DNA of 64,000 nt from Aralia elata (Eukaryota > Streptophyta > Magnoliopsida > Apiales > Araliaceae): assembly GCA_034770075.1 (NCBI GenBank), contig CM068382.1:88777766-88841765 (forward strand). The letters are read 5' to 3'. Below the pieces are notes generated by a model that saw nothing but the letters and a program-made list of their open reading frames with translations, ran no database searches and was not told the origin of the DNA. Shown piece by piece: positions 12,445-23,402 of the stretch. Made by a program: the position numbers and the translations under genes. Each line of letters starts with the position of its first letter. Position 1 is the stretch's first letter.

Positions 12445-13743
12445 TGTTGCCTAATTTCTGAATAGCACTTAACACGCAAGCATACGCGTTCGTTTGTAAT
12501 ATTCGGCAAGCAAGGATATCGTTTTCACGAGGAAACAACTTAATATCTATCAATTACCAAAAATAATTTAATTAATCCTATTTAAATTCTAATTCTTGAT
12601 TTTAAGTTGAAAAATGAGAAATTACTAAAATTAACTAATAGATAACGTTAACAAGAGCAAATCACAGAATTAATGAGTTAAGATTACAACTTCCCTTGGT
12701 ATTTCATTTAAATCAATTTATCAACTATTTAATACATGATAGTTAACATGAATCAATAACCTAGAACCTTACCCAGATTTCACGCACTTCTTCCGAATGG
12801 TACGTAAACAAATCCTTATAAATCTAGCAATCAGGTAATAGAATTATAAAAAAACATCCTAGTTAATTAACTCACTATATTCCTATGTGAATTAAGTTAA
12901 CTAGGGTTTCAAGCACAGATTCTTTTAGTGGTTACAAAAGACATGCAGGTATATTCCTATCCTCCACGCTAATCATATTAATCCTATTCAGATTATATGA
13001 ACAGATGCTATTATATCCAGATCTAAATTTATATTCAATTTTCCAATTTAATATAGATTATCCCAATAACTGCTGGCCAAACAATTATTCAACAAGCACA
13101 AGATATAATATTTGATTCAATGAAGACTAACTTATATTAAATAAGAAACCTCAATTTAAAATTCATACCAAGTTCCGTTGCAACCTTAATTAGAAATTAG
13201 TCCATGACAATGAAAGAAAACATCATCCTAATCATAAAATTAAACATCCCAATTAATTACAAGAATCAAAGATTTAAAAGGGAATAGAAGAAACTGTATG
13301 GTTGCTTCTAATCTTCTTCTTGATCTCCAGCTCTTGCAATCTTCCTTCGTGTTCTCCTCCTTAAGTCTCTGCAAAAACTCTTGTTATCCTTAATTCTGAA
13401 GTCTTCTCCTTTTATATCAGTCAAAAACCCTTGTTCCTAGTCATGATTGGCTTCAAAATTCCATCACAGCCGCACAATTAGCCACAAATAACGAACTAGC
13501 GCCTAAAGCGCTCATCCTAGCGCCTAAAGCGCTAGGTCTGGACCCAGTAATTACAAAAATGCCACTCAGCTCAAATTTTAATCCTTTTTAATTCTTTTCT
13601 TCACCAAATGACTTTTATGCCCCTCCAACTCCATCCTACAATAAATAAACACAAAAACAAATAAAATGATACTAAAAACACTTAAGGATAATAATAATTA
13701 AGCTCAACAATACCTAATTCATAGGTATAAAACCCACTCATCA
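12445..13743 (-). repeat. Gypsy 5' LTR
   Basis: Starts TGATGAGTGGGTTTTATACC on the minus strand and ends GGCAACA, giving TG...CA termini and 1299 bp. It contains two tandem copies of AGCGCCTAAAGCGCT (near 13496-13532) that are changed in the other LTR. Confidence 0.8.
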
Positions 13744-14954
13744 ATAAACAGAACACTAATCACAAACCCAACCACCAGAGGAACACTATTAGTAACCTTT
13801 CACGGAAAATCCAGATCATAACAACTAAAAACATCAGAACGGGATGCAGCAACAGTTAGAAAACAAAGCAATGAAAGCGAAGAATGGAGAAGATCACCCC
13901 ATCTCAGCCTATAATCCAACGGAAAAGCAAGCAATTAATGTTATATTCGGAACTCGCATCATCAAATTACTCACATAATCACAAAAGAACCAGAATCTAA
14001 ACTACTTCTTCTTCCTTTTTTCTTTTTTTTTCTCAAACTAAAAAACAAATTTAGGTGATTATATAATAGCTGGGATATTTCAACTTTTCGTTTGCAGCCT
14101 CCTACAAATTCTACAGAATACAGGATTGATTTGGGCTCCTCCTTGGCTAGATGCAATGGCAGGACGGCGATCCGACAGCAGACTCTATCAATCCCTCTAA
14201 AGAAAGGATTGTGAATCAACGTATGTGAGATCCATCCATCCATTTATAATTAATTAATTAGATTGGACTTTTGTATATATCGCTAACCCTATATTAATTG
14301 TAGCACACCAGAATCAAATCATCATCAATTCTAATAAACCTAAAAACGAAAAAGTAGCAGATTAGGAGAGTAAAAGAGGGAAGAAGAAGAAGAAGAATTA
14401 CCCAGATTCACCAGAAAACAAGTCAATTACAGAAGCAAATTTGAAAAAAAAATTAGGTTGCATGATTTGGGGATCTTACCAAGATTTCAACAGAAAGAAA
14501 CAAATCAAAAAAATTGACGGCGGAGAATAGAACCAAAGCGGCAGAGGAACCGGAGCAAGCGGCGGAGCAAGCACGGAGGAACTCGGTAGAGCGAAGAGAG
14601 AGAAAAATGATATTTTCAAAACCTAAAACATAGGTATTTGAGAGTTATAACATTGAGGGTAAAATGTTCATATTATTTATTTTACGAGGCTATTTCTGAT
14701 AATGTAAAATATCTCGTATTCTCATTATTTTCCATCCTTCTAAATCTTCGCTAAGGAAAAAAATTTGAGTTAAAAATAGAATTAATTTTACTTTTAAATC
14801 CCTTTTTTCCCTAAAAAAATTTACATACATGAGATTTGAAGAGAATTTAACTATTTTGTTTCTTCACTTTCCTTTTCTTCCCTTCTCCTCAAATAAAAAC
14901 TTATAAATACAGTATAAAAATGTGTTAAAAAAGGTACTCCCTGTGTCTCATAAA
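13744..14954. other. No assignable gene; possible leader exon
   Basis: A GC-richer patch at about 14475-14610 (minus strand) is followed by a good splice donor (CTTG/GTAAGATCC), and a second possible donor lies near 14400. This looks like the untranslated first exon(s) of a plant gene running leftward. A 90-codon minus frame at 13971-14243 has no recognisable domain. Any gene body would have been replaced by the Gypsy element. Confidence 0.3.
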
Positions 14955-15308
14955 GATAGTTACCTTTTTCTGGGCGTTTCTAACACGGATTTTATATGCA
15001 AATGCCACATATTAATTAGATTGACACAGTAGAAGCTAGTAGCCACGTAAAAAATTGAAACAATATACTACATTCATTTCAAATTATATGATTATTATTG
15101 ATTTTTGAAAGTCAATTTGATATATTTTCAAACTTAAAATTTGGATGATTCATTAAAGTTTATGAAAAATATAAATATTACAATGAGAAGTACATTTTTG
15201 ATAGTTTACGATATTCATCATTTGTAATTTTTTATAATTAAGTTTAGACATTATATGTTACCTACATATTAAATAAAGTAGCGTTAAGTTGAAATCCACC
15301 AAAGTTAG

Positions 15309-15571
15309 TATTCCCTCCGTCTTCAAAAGGATGATTCAAGAAAAATTATTTTTGTTCTCAAAAAGATGAGATAAAGTACATAAAGTGAAGGGTAATTATG
15401 TCATTTAGTGGAGTCTATTAGTATAAAAAAAAATTACCCATCACTTTATGAATTTTGTGGGACCACTAAGGATAAATTTGAAACTTTATTTACTCTCTTG
15501 CCTCTACTTTTGTTTTTTTTAATATGTGTGAAATTTGTATTTTACTCATTCTTTTAAAGACAAAGGGAGTA
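15309..15571. mobile_element. Stowaway-like MITE near the 3' end of gene B
   Basis: Ends are TTCCCTCCGTCTTCAAA and the inverted AAAGACAAAGGGAGTA with TA on each side. Copy A has an uninterrupted site at the same place (GTATTATAC near 4312), so the insertion came after the A/B split. The same family is found at 27433-27697 and, interrupted, at 29190-30071 and 36537-38059. Confidence 0.75.
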
Positions 15572-15752
15572 ATATAATACAAATCAAACGGAAACATAAT
15601 ATCACATTAATACATCATTTGCCTAAGATTACAATAAGATGCAAGTAAAACTATGCTAGTCCACAGAGCCATTTAAACTATTCAGTTACAAATGTAACAT
15701 AATAGGCTTAAGGAAATAACTGTTCACTTAGATAAATATTGACTACTTATTA

Positions 15753-16892
15753 CTACACCTCAGTTATAGAATCATCGGATGGTACTATCAACTCTGGAGG
15801 ACTTGGTTCTTGTTCCTCAACTGGCACCTCTTGTGGACAAAGAAAAGGCTTCGGAGGCATTACAAGAACTTCAACATCTCCTTCCAGCATCTCAATAACT
15901 TTATTCATTGAGGGACGATCAGTTGGCTTCATTTGTATGCACCATAATGCCACTATTATCATCTTTCTTATCAACTTCTTTTCTTCTTCAGTAGCATCTT
16001 CCATTTCAATCTCTTTTCCTTCGCTAAATTGGTCATACACCCACGAGGGAAAGTAAATTTGGCTTATCTGATCTACAAATGGATTCAAGTTTTTCCTTCG
16101 GCCTGCCATTTCCATCAATAACATCCCGAAACTATAAACATCGGCTTTGTATGAAACACCACCAATGTTTTTGTAGAACAACTCCGGAGCCATGTAGCCC
16201 ATTGTTCCTCTTGCTGCAGTCAGATTTACACTGTTATCGTTCGTCGCATATAATTTTGCAAGTCCAAAATCTGAAATCTTAGGATTGAAATTCTCGTCAA
16301 GCAGAATGTTGTGAGGCTTGATATCAAAATGCAAGATTTGCATGTCACAACCTCGGTGCAAATAGTCAATTCCGTTGGCCACTTTATAGGAAATCTCATA
16401 CATCTTTTCGCAACTCAAGGAAATAGTTTCTTTATCTTCTTCTCGAGGAAAAATGTATTTTTCGAGAGACCCATTAGGCATGAAATCATAGATTAAAGCA
16501 GGTTTTCCACCTTCAGAGCAAAAGCCCATGAGTTGCACGACATTTACATGATGAATCCTTCCGATTGTAGCAACTTCATTCATAAATTCTTGCCCTGTTG
16601 CCTTGGATTTGCCCATCATCTTTACTGCTACAAGAAGACCGCTTCGGAGCTTTCCTTTATACACAGTTCCAAAGCCTCCTTCACCCAATTTGTCTTTGAA
16701 ACCGTTAGTAATCTTTTTAACTTCAGAGTAACTGTACCTTATAGGCATGAGATTGTTTTGTCCTTGTAGGAAATCCTCAATGTTATCATAAATTGACAAA
16801 TGCCTTCTCTTCCTGTTATATTCCAAATACGCCAGCAGGCATGGTATTCCACACAAAAATCTCACAACAATCGCAACTACATTCCAGAATAA
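15753..16892 (-). CDS. LRK10-like receptor kinase, transmembrane and kinase exon (copy B)
   Basis: An open exon of 380 codons including stop. The first 25 residues (LFWNVVAIVVRFLCGIPCLL...) form a membrane helix, followed by a basic stop-transfer stretch (RKRRH), a juxtamembrane region and a full Ser/Thr kinase domain. Counting from the Val-Arg-Phe at 16865, the G-loop GEGGFG is at 61-66, the ATP lysine in VAVK at 82, the catalytic loop HFDIKPHN at 179-186, DFG at 199-201, APE at 226-228 and the invariant Arg at 317. HFD in place of HRD makes it a non-RD kinase, common in this family and in immune receptors. The exon begins after a minus-strand TTTAG acceptor. The ectodomain is encoded at 24274-25135. 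The exon itself is intact. What I infer is that the two were or are one gene. Confidence 0.85.
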   Translation of the reverse strand, partial: LFWNVVAIVVRFLCGIPCLLAYLEYNRKRRHLSIYDNIEDFLQGQNNLMPIRYSYSEVKKITNGFKDKLGEGGFGTVYKGKLRSGLLVAVKMMGKSKATGQEFMNEVATIGRIHHVNVVQLMGFCSEGGKPALIYDFMPNGSLEKYIFPREEDKETISLSCEKMYEISYKVANGIDYLHRGCDMQILHFDIKPHNILLDENFNPKISDFGLAKLYATNDNSVNLTAARGTMGYMAPELFYKNIGGVSYKADVYSFGMLLMEMAGRRKNLNPFVDQISQIYFPSWVYDQFSEGKEIEMEDATEEEKKLIRKMIIVALWCIQMKPTDRPSMNKVIEMLEGDVEVLVMPPKPFLCPQEVPVEEQEPSPPELIVPSDDSITEV

Positions 16893-17192
16893 CTAAATTA
16901 AATAAAAGAAGATGAATAACTAAAAAAAAAGGCGTTTGAAACCGAGATTTAAGAATTTATGACTGTTAAAGAGTAACAGTTAAAATATTAGGTCCTCCCT
17001 GTAGGCGTAAAGTTGTGTGTATATTAAACGTAAAATAAAGGAAAACTGAAAGAGTTTTGTGAGTGTGTGGTTTCGAATATAGTAAATTTATGGAGGTTTG
17101 GTGCCTATAAAATGTAGTATTTATATTGTTTTTTTCTATTAGAATCTTTGAGAAATATTATGTCAAAGCTTTCTGCATGCATGATATGGAAT

Positions 17193-17665
17193 TAGGGTTG
17201 TAAACGAGCCGGACTTTGACTTGTCAAGCTCAAGCTCGTTTAAAAGTTAAACGAGTCGAGCCGGGTTTTAAACGAGTTTGAAATCTTGTGTTTGAACTTG
17301 ACTCGTTTATAAACGAGTCGGGCTCAAGTTCGAGCCGACCTTAAGCGAACTGAGTCGGCCCAGCTATTTTTTTTAATATTTTTAAATTTTTATTTCATTT
17401 TTCACATTTTTTGGAAAACATATATATAAATAAAATATTTTTTTGTATTATATATTTTATACACAAAATAAAATTTTAATTAAATAATTATTAAATGAGT
17501 CAGGCTCTCGAGTTAGGCTCGAGTCAAACACCACACTATTTGAGCTCTACTCATTTAACTAAACAGGCTAAAGGTCTTGTTCGAGCTCGACTCGTTAACA
17601 AACTCGAGTCAGGCTTAGTTGAGCTGAGCCGGGCTCGCGGGCATCCCGATTCATTTATAGCCCTA
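17193..17665. mobile_element. TAGGG-ended hAT-like MITE (copy B)
   Basis: Counterpart of 5914-6416, starting TAGGGTTGTAAACGAGCC and ending TAGCCCTA. It sits in the long intron of gene B. Confidence 0.6.
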
Positions 17666-18341
17666 ATGAAAGTCTTTTACTATGCAATTTCAAAAATCTT
17701 TAGTAAAAGTGGGCCTCTTGATTTAACAATGTGTATAATATGACGTAGAAAAACTTTTTGCCAAAATTATATATTCTTGCATTTTTTAAGAAGGGTTAAT
17801 AACATATATGACTCAAAGTATAGACAATTTAAATCTTCTCGATACCCACTGAAGTACCAAAAAATAACTAATATTGACCGTGAGAGATAGTTGGGTAAAA
17901 AAATAAAAAATAAAATGATAACGAGCTCCGTCCATATGCATAATAAAATAGTTTGATTATATAAGAATATTTAAATACTACTGAAATACAACTCAAATAC
18001 GGCTCATTTGTCAACATTTCGATGACTTAATTGGCCAGATTACTATTTAGGTTACAACATACTTACTTTAGGGAACAAACTGGGAAAATTTAAACTTTAT
18101 GGTCCTAATTGTTACTCAAATATAGTTTGGAGTCAAATATGCTATTAAACCTTTAAAGAAATAAAGATGAACAATAAAAGAAAAAAAAGTTATATTAACT
18201 AGAAAAGAGTATTGTACTTCCCATGAAGGCTTACCAATAAAAACGGATGCATATTCAATCGCCGTGTACAAATACTCAAGTACAGTACCTACAAGGTTCG
18301 TGCAAAATGAAGCAGCGTTAGTAATATTGTTAGTTATTCTA

Positions 18342-18581
18342 TATCAGCACTACCTAATAATTAGCAATTTGTTTTAGATATTGTTTTGAATTTCCACAAT
18401 CATCTCCTTAGAATATTTGACTCCTTGATTCATGTTATCTTAGAATATCTGACTCCTTGATTTTAGCTTCAGTTTGTTATCATATATGTATATATAAGGA
18501 GGACATCTCTATTTGTAGATATACAAAAGAAATATAATACAAAAAGATTTCTCTCTCTCTCTCTCTTTCTACGTTTTATCT
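18342..18581 (+). repeat. Copia 5' LTR
   Basis: Begins TATCAGCACTACC and ends TTTTATCT, so the termini are TA...CT, not TG...CA. It contains an internal duplication (two copies of TTAGAATAT.TGACTCCTTGATT), a TATA-like TATGTATATATAAGG near 18485-18499 and a CT microsatellite near the end. Confidence 0.9.
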
Positions 18582-18593
18582 TGGTATCAAAGC
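18582..18593 (+). promoter_or_regulatory. Copia primer-binding site
   Basis: TGGTATCAAAGC directly follows the LTR and is complementary, apart from one base, to the 3' end of plant initiator tRNA-Met, the usual Copia primer. Confidence 0.9.
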
Positions 18594-18760
18594 CTGCAGA
18601 GCCTAACGGTAATTCTTCATTGTTCTTTTTGTAATCTCCTTCACAAACAAAGAAGCAGACACCCTATTCCTTCTCATCAATCTATCTGAAATTTACGTTT
18701 CTCACCCTCTGATCCTTTTTCTTCTATTAACTGCAAACACTTAATTTTCTTTTTTCCACC

Positions 18761-21700
18761 ATGTCCAGCTCTTCTACCACAATCTTCAACCCTCCTTCAT
18801 CACCTGTTATTCTCTCTCAAGCCCATCACTACATCACACTAAAATTAAATTCTTCCAACTACCTCCTATGGCACACACAAATCGATCTATACCTGCAAGG
18901 CCACAACTTATTTGGTTATGTCACCGGCGAGTTCGCACGTCCTCCCTCTTTTCTGCCATCTAGTCCTTCCTCCACTCCTTCTACTGCCTCCTCTACTCCC
19001 TTTCCTACTACCAATCTAGCAGCACAAACATGGGATGCACAGGACATACTTCTCATGAGCCTACTTATCTCCTCTCTTAGTGAAGATATGATACCTCTTG
19101 CCATCGGTCTCACATCATCTGCCGATATCTGGTCTACCCTCTCTGCAGCGTTTGCTAGCCCTTCCAACGCATGTATGCTTCGCCTCTCCATGGAACTGCA
19201 TTCTCCACAAAAACATGATGAAACTCTAACTGCATATCTTCATCGTCTAAAACGAATCTCCGATGAATTATCTGCCTCTGCACGACCCATCTCCCAATCT
19301 GATTTCCTGGTTGCCGTTTTAAAGAGACTTCGTACTGAATTTGCTTCTCTCAAATCCTCCATCTCCATGCTTGATACTCCTCTGTCTTTTTCTGCATTAC
19401 TCAGCAAATATCTCAGCCACGAGTTAATTACCGAACCAAATATTTTGGTTGATTCTCTTTCTGCTCCATCGGCCAATAATGTTCAACGTTTAACCAACAA
19501 TGCTCCACGCTTCAACAACCATCGTGGTTAAGGTCGTGGTACCCGTGGTCGTGGGCGAGGAAATTTCCGTCCACCTACCCCTCAGTATTCCTCACGTTTT
19601 AATCGTCCACGCTGTGTGTTTTGCGGTGGTTCTAATCATGACTCGTACAGGTGTTATTTTTGTCCTCAATCCTCCACTTCTGCTAGTCTCCTTGGTCCGA
19701 CTCCTGCTACCCCGTCTCCGGCTGCTAATTTTATTGCCCCTACACCCGTCAATTCCTCCAATATGTCTCCACCCTCCCTTTCTTCTCTACAATGGTACCC
19801 TGATACAGGTGCTAATTATCATGTTACCCCAGACTTAGCGGGTCTCAGTCATGTTGATGAGTACAATGGATTGGATCATCTTCAAGTTGCAAATTGTAAT
19901 ATTCCTCCTATCAATCATCTTTGTTCCACTACATTCATTTCCAAAAATAAAAACTTTCATCTTTCTCAAATTTTATACGTTCCATCAGCCTCCAAAAAAT
20001 TGTTATCTATAAATAAATTTTGTCGAGATAATAATATCTATTTTGAATTTCACCCATCTTGTTTTCATGTCAAAGATCCCGTCTCTCAGAAAACACTTCT
20101 CAGCGGCCCAACTAAGGATGGACTTTATACTCTCCAAATTCCACGCTCCTTCGATGCTCTTTCTACCTCCGGGGTCTCTTTGTTCGATTGGCATCAACGT
20201 CTAGGTCATCATGAACATGTTCTTCGTCATATTCTGTCCAAACATAGCCTAGGCGTCTCCTCTAATAAAGGTTCTTCAGTTTGTATGGCATGTCATATAG
20301 GCAAGGCCTGTAGATTTCCTCTAGATAGTAGTTTTTTTTCTGCAAAACATGTTCTCGAATTAATTGTGTGTGATGTTTGGGGTCCTGCTCCCTTCACTTC
20401 CTTGCATGGAAATAAATATTATGTTCTTTTTGTTGATTCCTATACTAAATTTTCTTGGATTTATTTTATTAAGTTACGCAGTGAGGTTACCTCTAAATTT
20501 TTGCAATTTCAATCCATGGTGGAATGTCTCTTTAACTCCAAAATAAAATATTTTCAAACCGATGGTGCTAAGGATTTTTTACCACTTAAGTCTCATTTTT
20601 CTCAAAATGGCATCATCCATCGTATTTCTTGTCCACATACTTCAATTCAAAATGGCCTTGTTGAGAGACGTCACCGACATGTAGTTGAAACTGGCTTAAC
20701 ATTATTGGCTCAAGCCTCAATTCCGGGGATTTTTTGGGACTATGCTTTTGAATGTGCAACTTATCTAATAAATCGCATGCCATCTCCAGCTAACACCAAT
20801 CTATCTCCTTTTTCACAAAATATTTTCCAAGCAACCAAATTACAATTTTTTGAAGATTTTTGGGTGTTTATGCTTTCCTCTCTTATGGCCATATAATAAA
20901 CACAAATTTGAATACCGGTCTCTCCCATACATTTTCTTGGGTTATAGTTCTATTCACTTAGGATACTATTGTTTTGAACCAAAATCACAAAAAATTTATC
21001 AAGCTCGCCATGTCAGATTTGAAGAACGTCGATTTCCCTCTCTCACACTTCGGCTTTGTCACCTTTGTCAAGTCAGTCTCCTCCCCCACACACACCTCCA
21101 TTCCTATCGAGTCTACTCATATCTCCTGGTTCAGATTCCACATCTACAGATTCCAGACAATCCGGACACCCTGAGACCCAATCCGGACATCCTGCGACTC
21201 AATCCGGACAGTCTAACGAACAACAACCTATTTTCCAACAACCTATTTTCCAGCAATCTTCTCCCACAGATTCTTCTCCTTCTTCCATACAACCTCATCG
21301 GACTGCCCACTTAAACGACATTTATGCTCATACTCTCCCTCACCCTGTTCCTCATTCCTCACATTCTGATCCATCCCAATCTGTGTCAAGCTCACAACTG
21401 CCAACACCAATCTCTTCCTCACTTCCTGTCCAATCCTCCCCCTCCAATAGTACGCTGCAGATTCCTCCTGATAATATCTCTCACATGCCTACATCAGCAT
21501 CTTCATCCCTTTCTTCTACTACCAATCCTGCTACACAATCACCGTCTTTACACCGAATCCACCCCATGGTTCTTCGCTCTCATAAACAAGCTCACACTGC
21601 CTCCCTATTCACCACAGAACCCACCTCTTTCGAAGTAGCAAATAAAAGTCCTGTTTGGAGAAATGCAATGCTTGATGAACTCAATGCCTTAAACACCAAT

Positions 21701-23130
21701 CGAACATGGACATTGGTTCCCAAATCTCCTGACATGAACGGTGCAACAAGTGGGTTTTTCGTGTCAAAACTCATGCTGATGGCTCACTCGCTCTCGATAC
21801 AAGGCCCGTCTCATTGCCAAAGGATATCACCAATAACAAGGATTGGACTATTTTGAAACCTTCAGTCCGGTTATTAAACTAACGACCATTCGATTGATTC
21901 TCTCCTTAGCAATCTCCAGAAAGTGGCATGTTCGACAACTCAATGTTAACAATGCTTTTCTTAATGGGTTTTTAACAGAGCATGTCTATATGCAGTAACC
22001 GCAGGGTTTTATTGATGCCAAACATCCAGATTATGTGTGTCAATTGCAGCGGTCACTGTATGGGTTAAAGCAAGCACTCAGGGTTTGGTTTTCACGTCTT
22101 TCTTCCTTTTTCCTGACTCATAATTTTCTACAGTCTCAAAATGATACCTCTTTATTTATCTATAATGATTCTAATACTTACTTATTTGTTCTTGTATATG
22201 TTGATGACATTTTAATAATAGGAAATTTGACACAATCTATTTCTAATCTAATTATTACTCTTGGTGCTGAGTTCTCTCTCAAAGACTTAGGGCCTTTACA
22301 CTACTTTTTGGGTGTCGAGATTGTACGAAATGAGGCTGGTCTTCTTCTTTCTCAAAAAAAATATATACAAAATATTCTGCTTCGGGCATCTATGTCTTAC
22401 TGTAAACCCCAATCAACTCCTATTTCCCCATCAGAAAAATTATCCACCTCTTCAGGCACCTTGTTTGATAATCCTACTTTATATCGACAAATTGTTGGCT
22501 CACTTCAATATCTAAGCCTTACTCGGCCAGACATCTCCTTGGCTGTTAACAAATCCTGTCAGTTTATGCATAAGCCCACGGTCATCCATTGGGCTGCCGT
22601 GAAACGGATTCTGCACTACTTACAAGGAATTCTGTCCCATGGTTTATTTTTTTTAGCTAAGGCATCTCACACTCTCCATGCCTTTATAGATGCGGACTGG
22701 GCTGGCGACATAGATGATCGGAAGTCCACTGCTGGAAATGCAATCTTCTTGGGTAACAACCTAATCTCCTGGGTTTCCCGAAAGCAACGGACAGTTACAC
22801 GTTCTTCTACAGAGTCTAAGTACAAAGCCATTGCTGACGCAGCCGCATACCTTAAATGGTTCTGTTCACTGCTCAAGGAATTGCGGCTGCCCCTTCATCA
22901 CTTGCCTGTGTTGTGGTGTGATAATCTTGGGGCCTCTTACCTTGCTTCCAACCCTGTCTTCCATGCCCATACGAAACACATTGAGATCGATTACACTTTG
23001 TTCGTGAAATGGTTACTAATAAACAGATCTCTATTTAGTTTGTTTCCTCTAAAGACAATGTTGTCGATGCTCTCACCAAACCCTTACCACCCAGCCAATT
23101 TTTGTCCAACCGGAACAAGCTCAAAGTGTC
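18761..23130 (+). pseudogene. Copia gag-pol polyprotein, broken
   Basis: Gag begins at 18761 (MSSSSTTIF). A single in-frame TAA at 19529-19531 interrupts it before a Gly-Arg-rich stretch and a zinc knuckle C-X2-C-X4-H-X4-C (about 19610-19655). Protease has DTGA (near 19801). Integrase has its His/Cys zinc site (20190-20310) and the catalytic Asp (CDVWGP), Asp (QTDG) and Glu (VERRHRH). Frame shifts follow near 20850, 21045 and 21745. Reverse transcriptase carries stops near 21834 and 21997, and its first catalytic Asp is Asn (LNVNNAF), although YVDD is intact. RNase H (DADWAGD, STESKY) ends with another shift near 22995. Enzyme production from this copy is therefore not possible. Only its LTR functions could remain. 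Confidence 0.9.
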
Positions 23131-23151
23131 TTCAAGGATACCCTTTGGCTT

Positions 23152-23160
23152 GCGGGGGGA
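23152..23160 (+). promoter_or_regulatory. Copia polypurine tract
   Basis: GCGGGGGGA lies directly before the 3' LTR and would prime plus-strand synthesis. Its position confirms that the LTR starts at TATCAACAC. Confidence 0.85.
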
Positions 23161-23397
23161 TATCAACACTACCTAATAATTAGCAATTTGTTTTAGATAT
23201 TGTTTTGAATTTTCACAATCATCTCCTTAGAATATTTGACTCTTTGATTCATGTTATCTTAGAATATCTGACTCCTTGATTTTAGCTTCAGTTTATTATC
23301 ATATATGTATATATAAGGAGGACATCTCTGATTGTAGATATACAAAAGAAATATAATACAAAAAAGATTACTCTCTCTCTCTTTCTACGTTTTATCT
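23161..23397 (+). repeat. Copia 3' LTR
   Basis: Nearly identical to 18342-18581. It starts TATCAACACTACC, ends TTTTATCT and is followed by the TTCTA target duplication. Confidence 0.9.
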
Positions 23398-23402
23398 TTC
23401 TA

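Larger units (their letters stand above)
8498..13743 (-). mobile_element. Non-autonomous Ty3/Gypsy element
   Basis: Two direct repeats bound an internal region of about 2.8 kb. On the minus strand the order is 5' LTR (13743-12445), primer-binding site, gag remnant, non-coding DNA, polypurine tract and 3' LTR (9660-8498, its far end missing). The primer site TGGCGCCGTTGCCGGGAA just inside the LTR is the type seen in plant Athila/Tat-related Gypsy elements. I find no protease, reverse transcriptase or integrase, so the element would have depended on a partner. One target-site edge is lost with the LTR end, so the duplication cannot be checked. Confidence 0.8.
14955..18341. repeat. Segmental duplicate B, kinase part
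   Basis: Homologous to 3505-7122 of copy A. It continues at 23398-23505 on the other side of the Copia element. Relative to A it carries an extra Stowaway-like MITE at 15309-15571. Confidence 0.85.
18342..23397 (+). mobile_element. Ty1/Copia element inserted in the intron of gene B
   Basis: A complete 5056-bp element flanked by TTCTA (18337-18341 and 23398-23402). The paralogous site in copy A (7118-7122) has a single TTCTA and no insertion, which proves the boundaries. Components are a 5' LTR of 240 bp, primer site, gag-pol frame with several breaks, polypurine tract and a 3' LTR of 237 bp. The LTRs differ at about seven positions by eye (about 3%), so the insertion is fairly recent. It lies antisense to gene B. 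Domain order (protease, integrase, reverse transcriptase, RNase H) is that of Copia. The gag N-terminus resembles the Ale/Retrofit group, though I hold that lineage loosely. Confidence 0.93.

Noticed and set aside
13971..14243. 90-codon minus frame as a host gene
   Set aside because: Low-complexity lysine run, no domain, no splice or promoter support.
15739..16769. Plus-strand frames over kinase copy B
   Set aside because: Shadows of the minus-strand kinase, which has a complete set of family motifs.
18761..23130. An active Copia polyprotein
   Set aside because: Several stops, frame shifts and a changed catalytic residue rule out a functional product.
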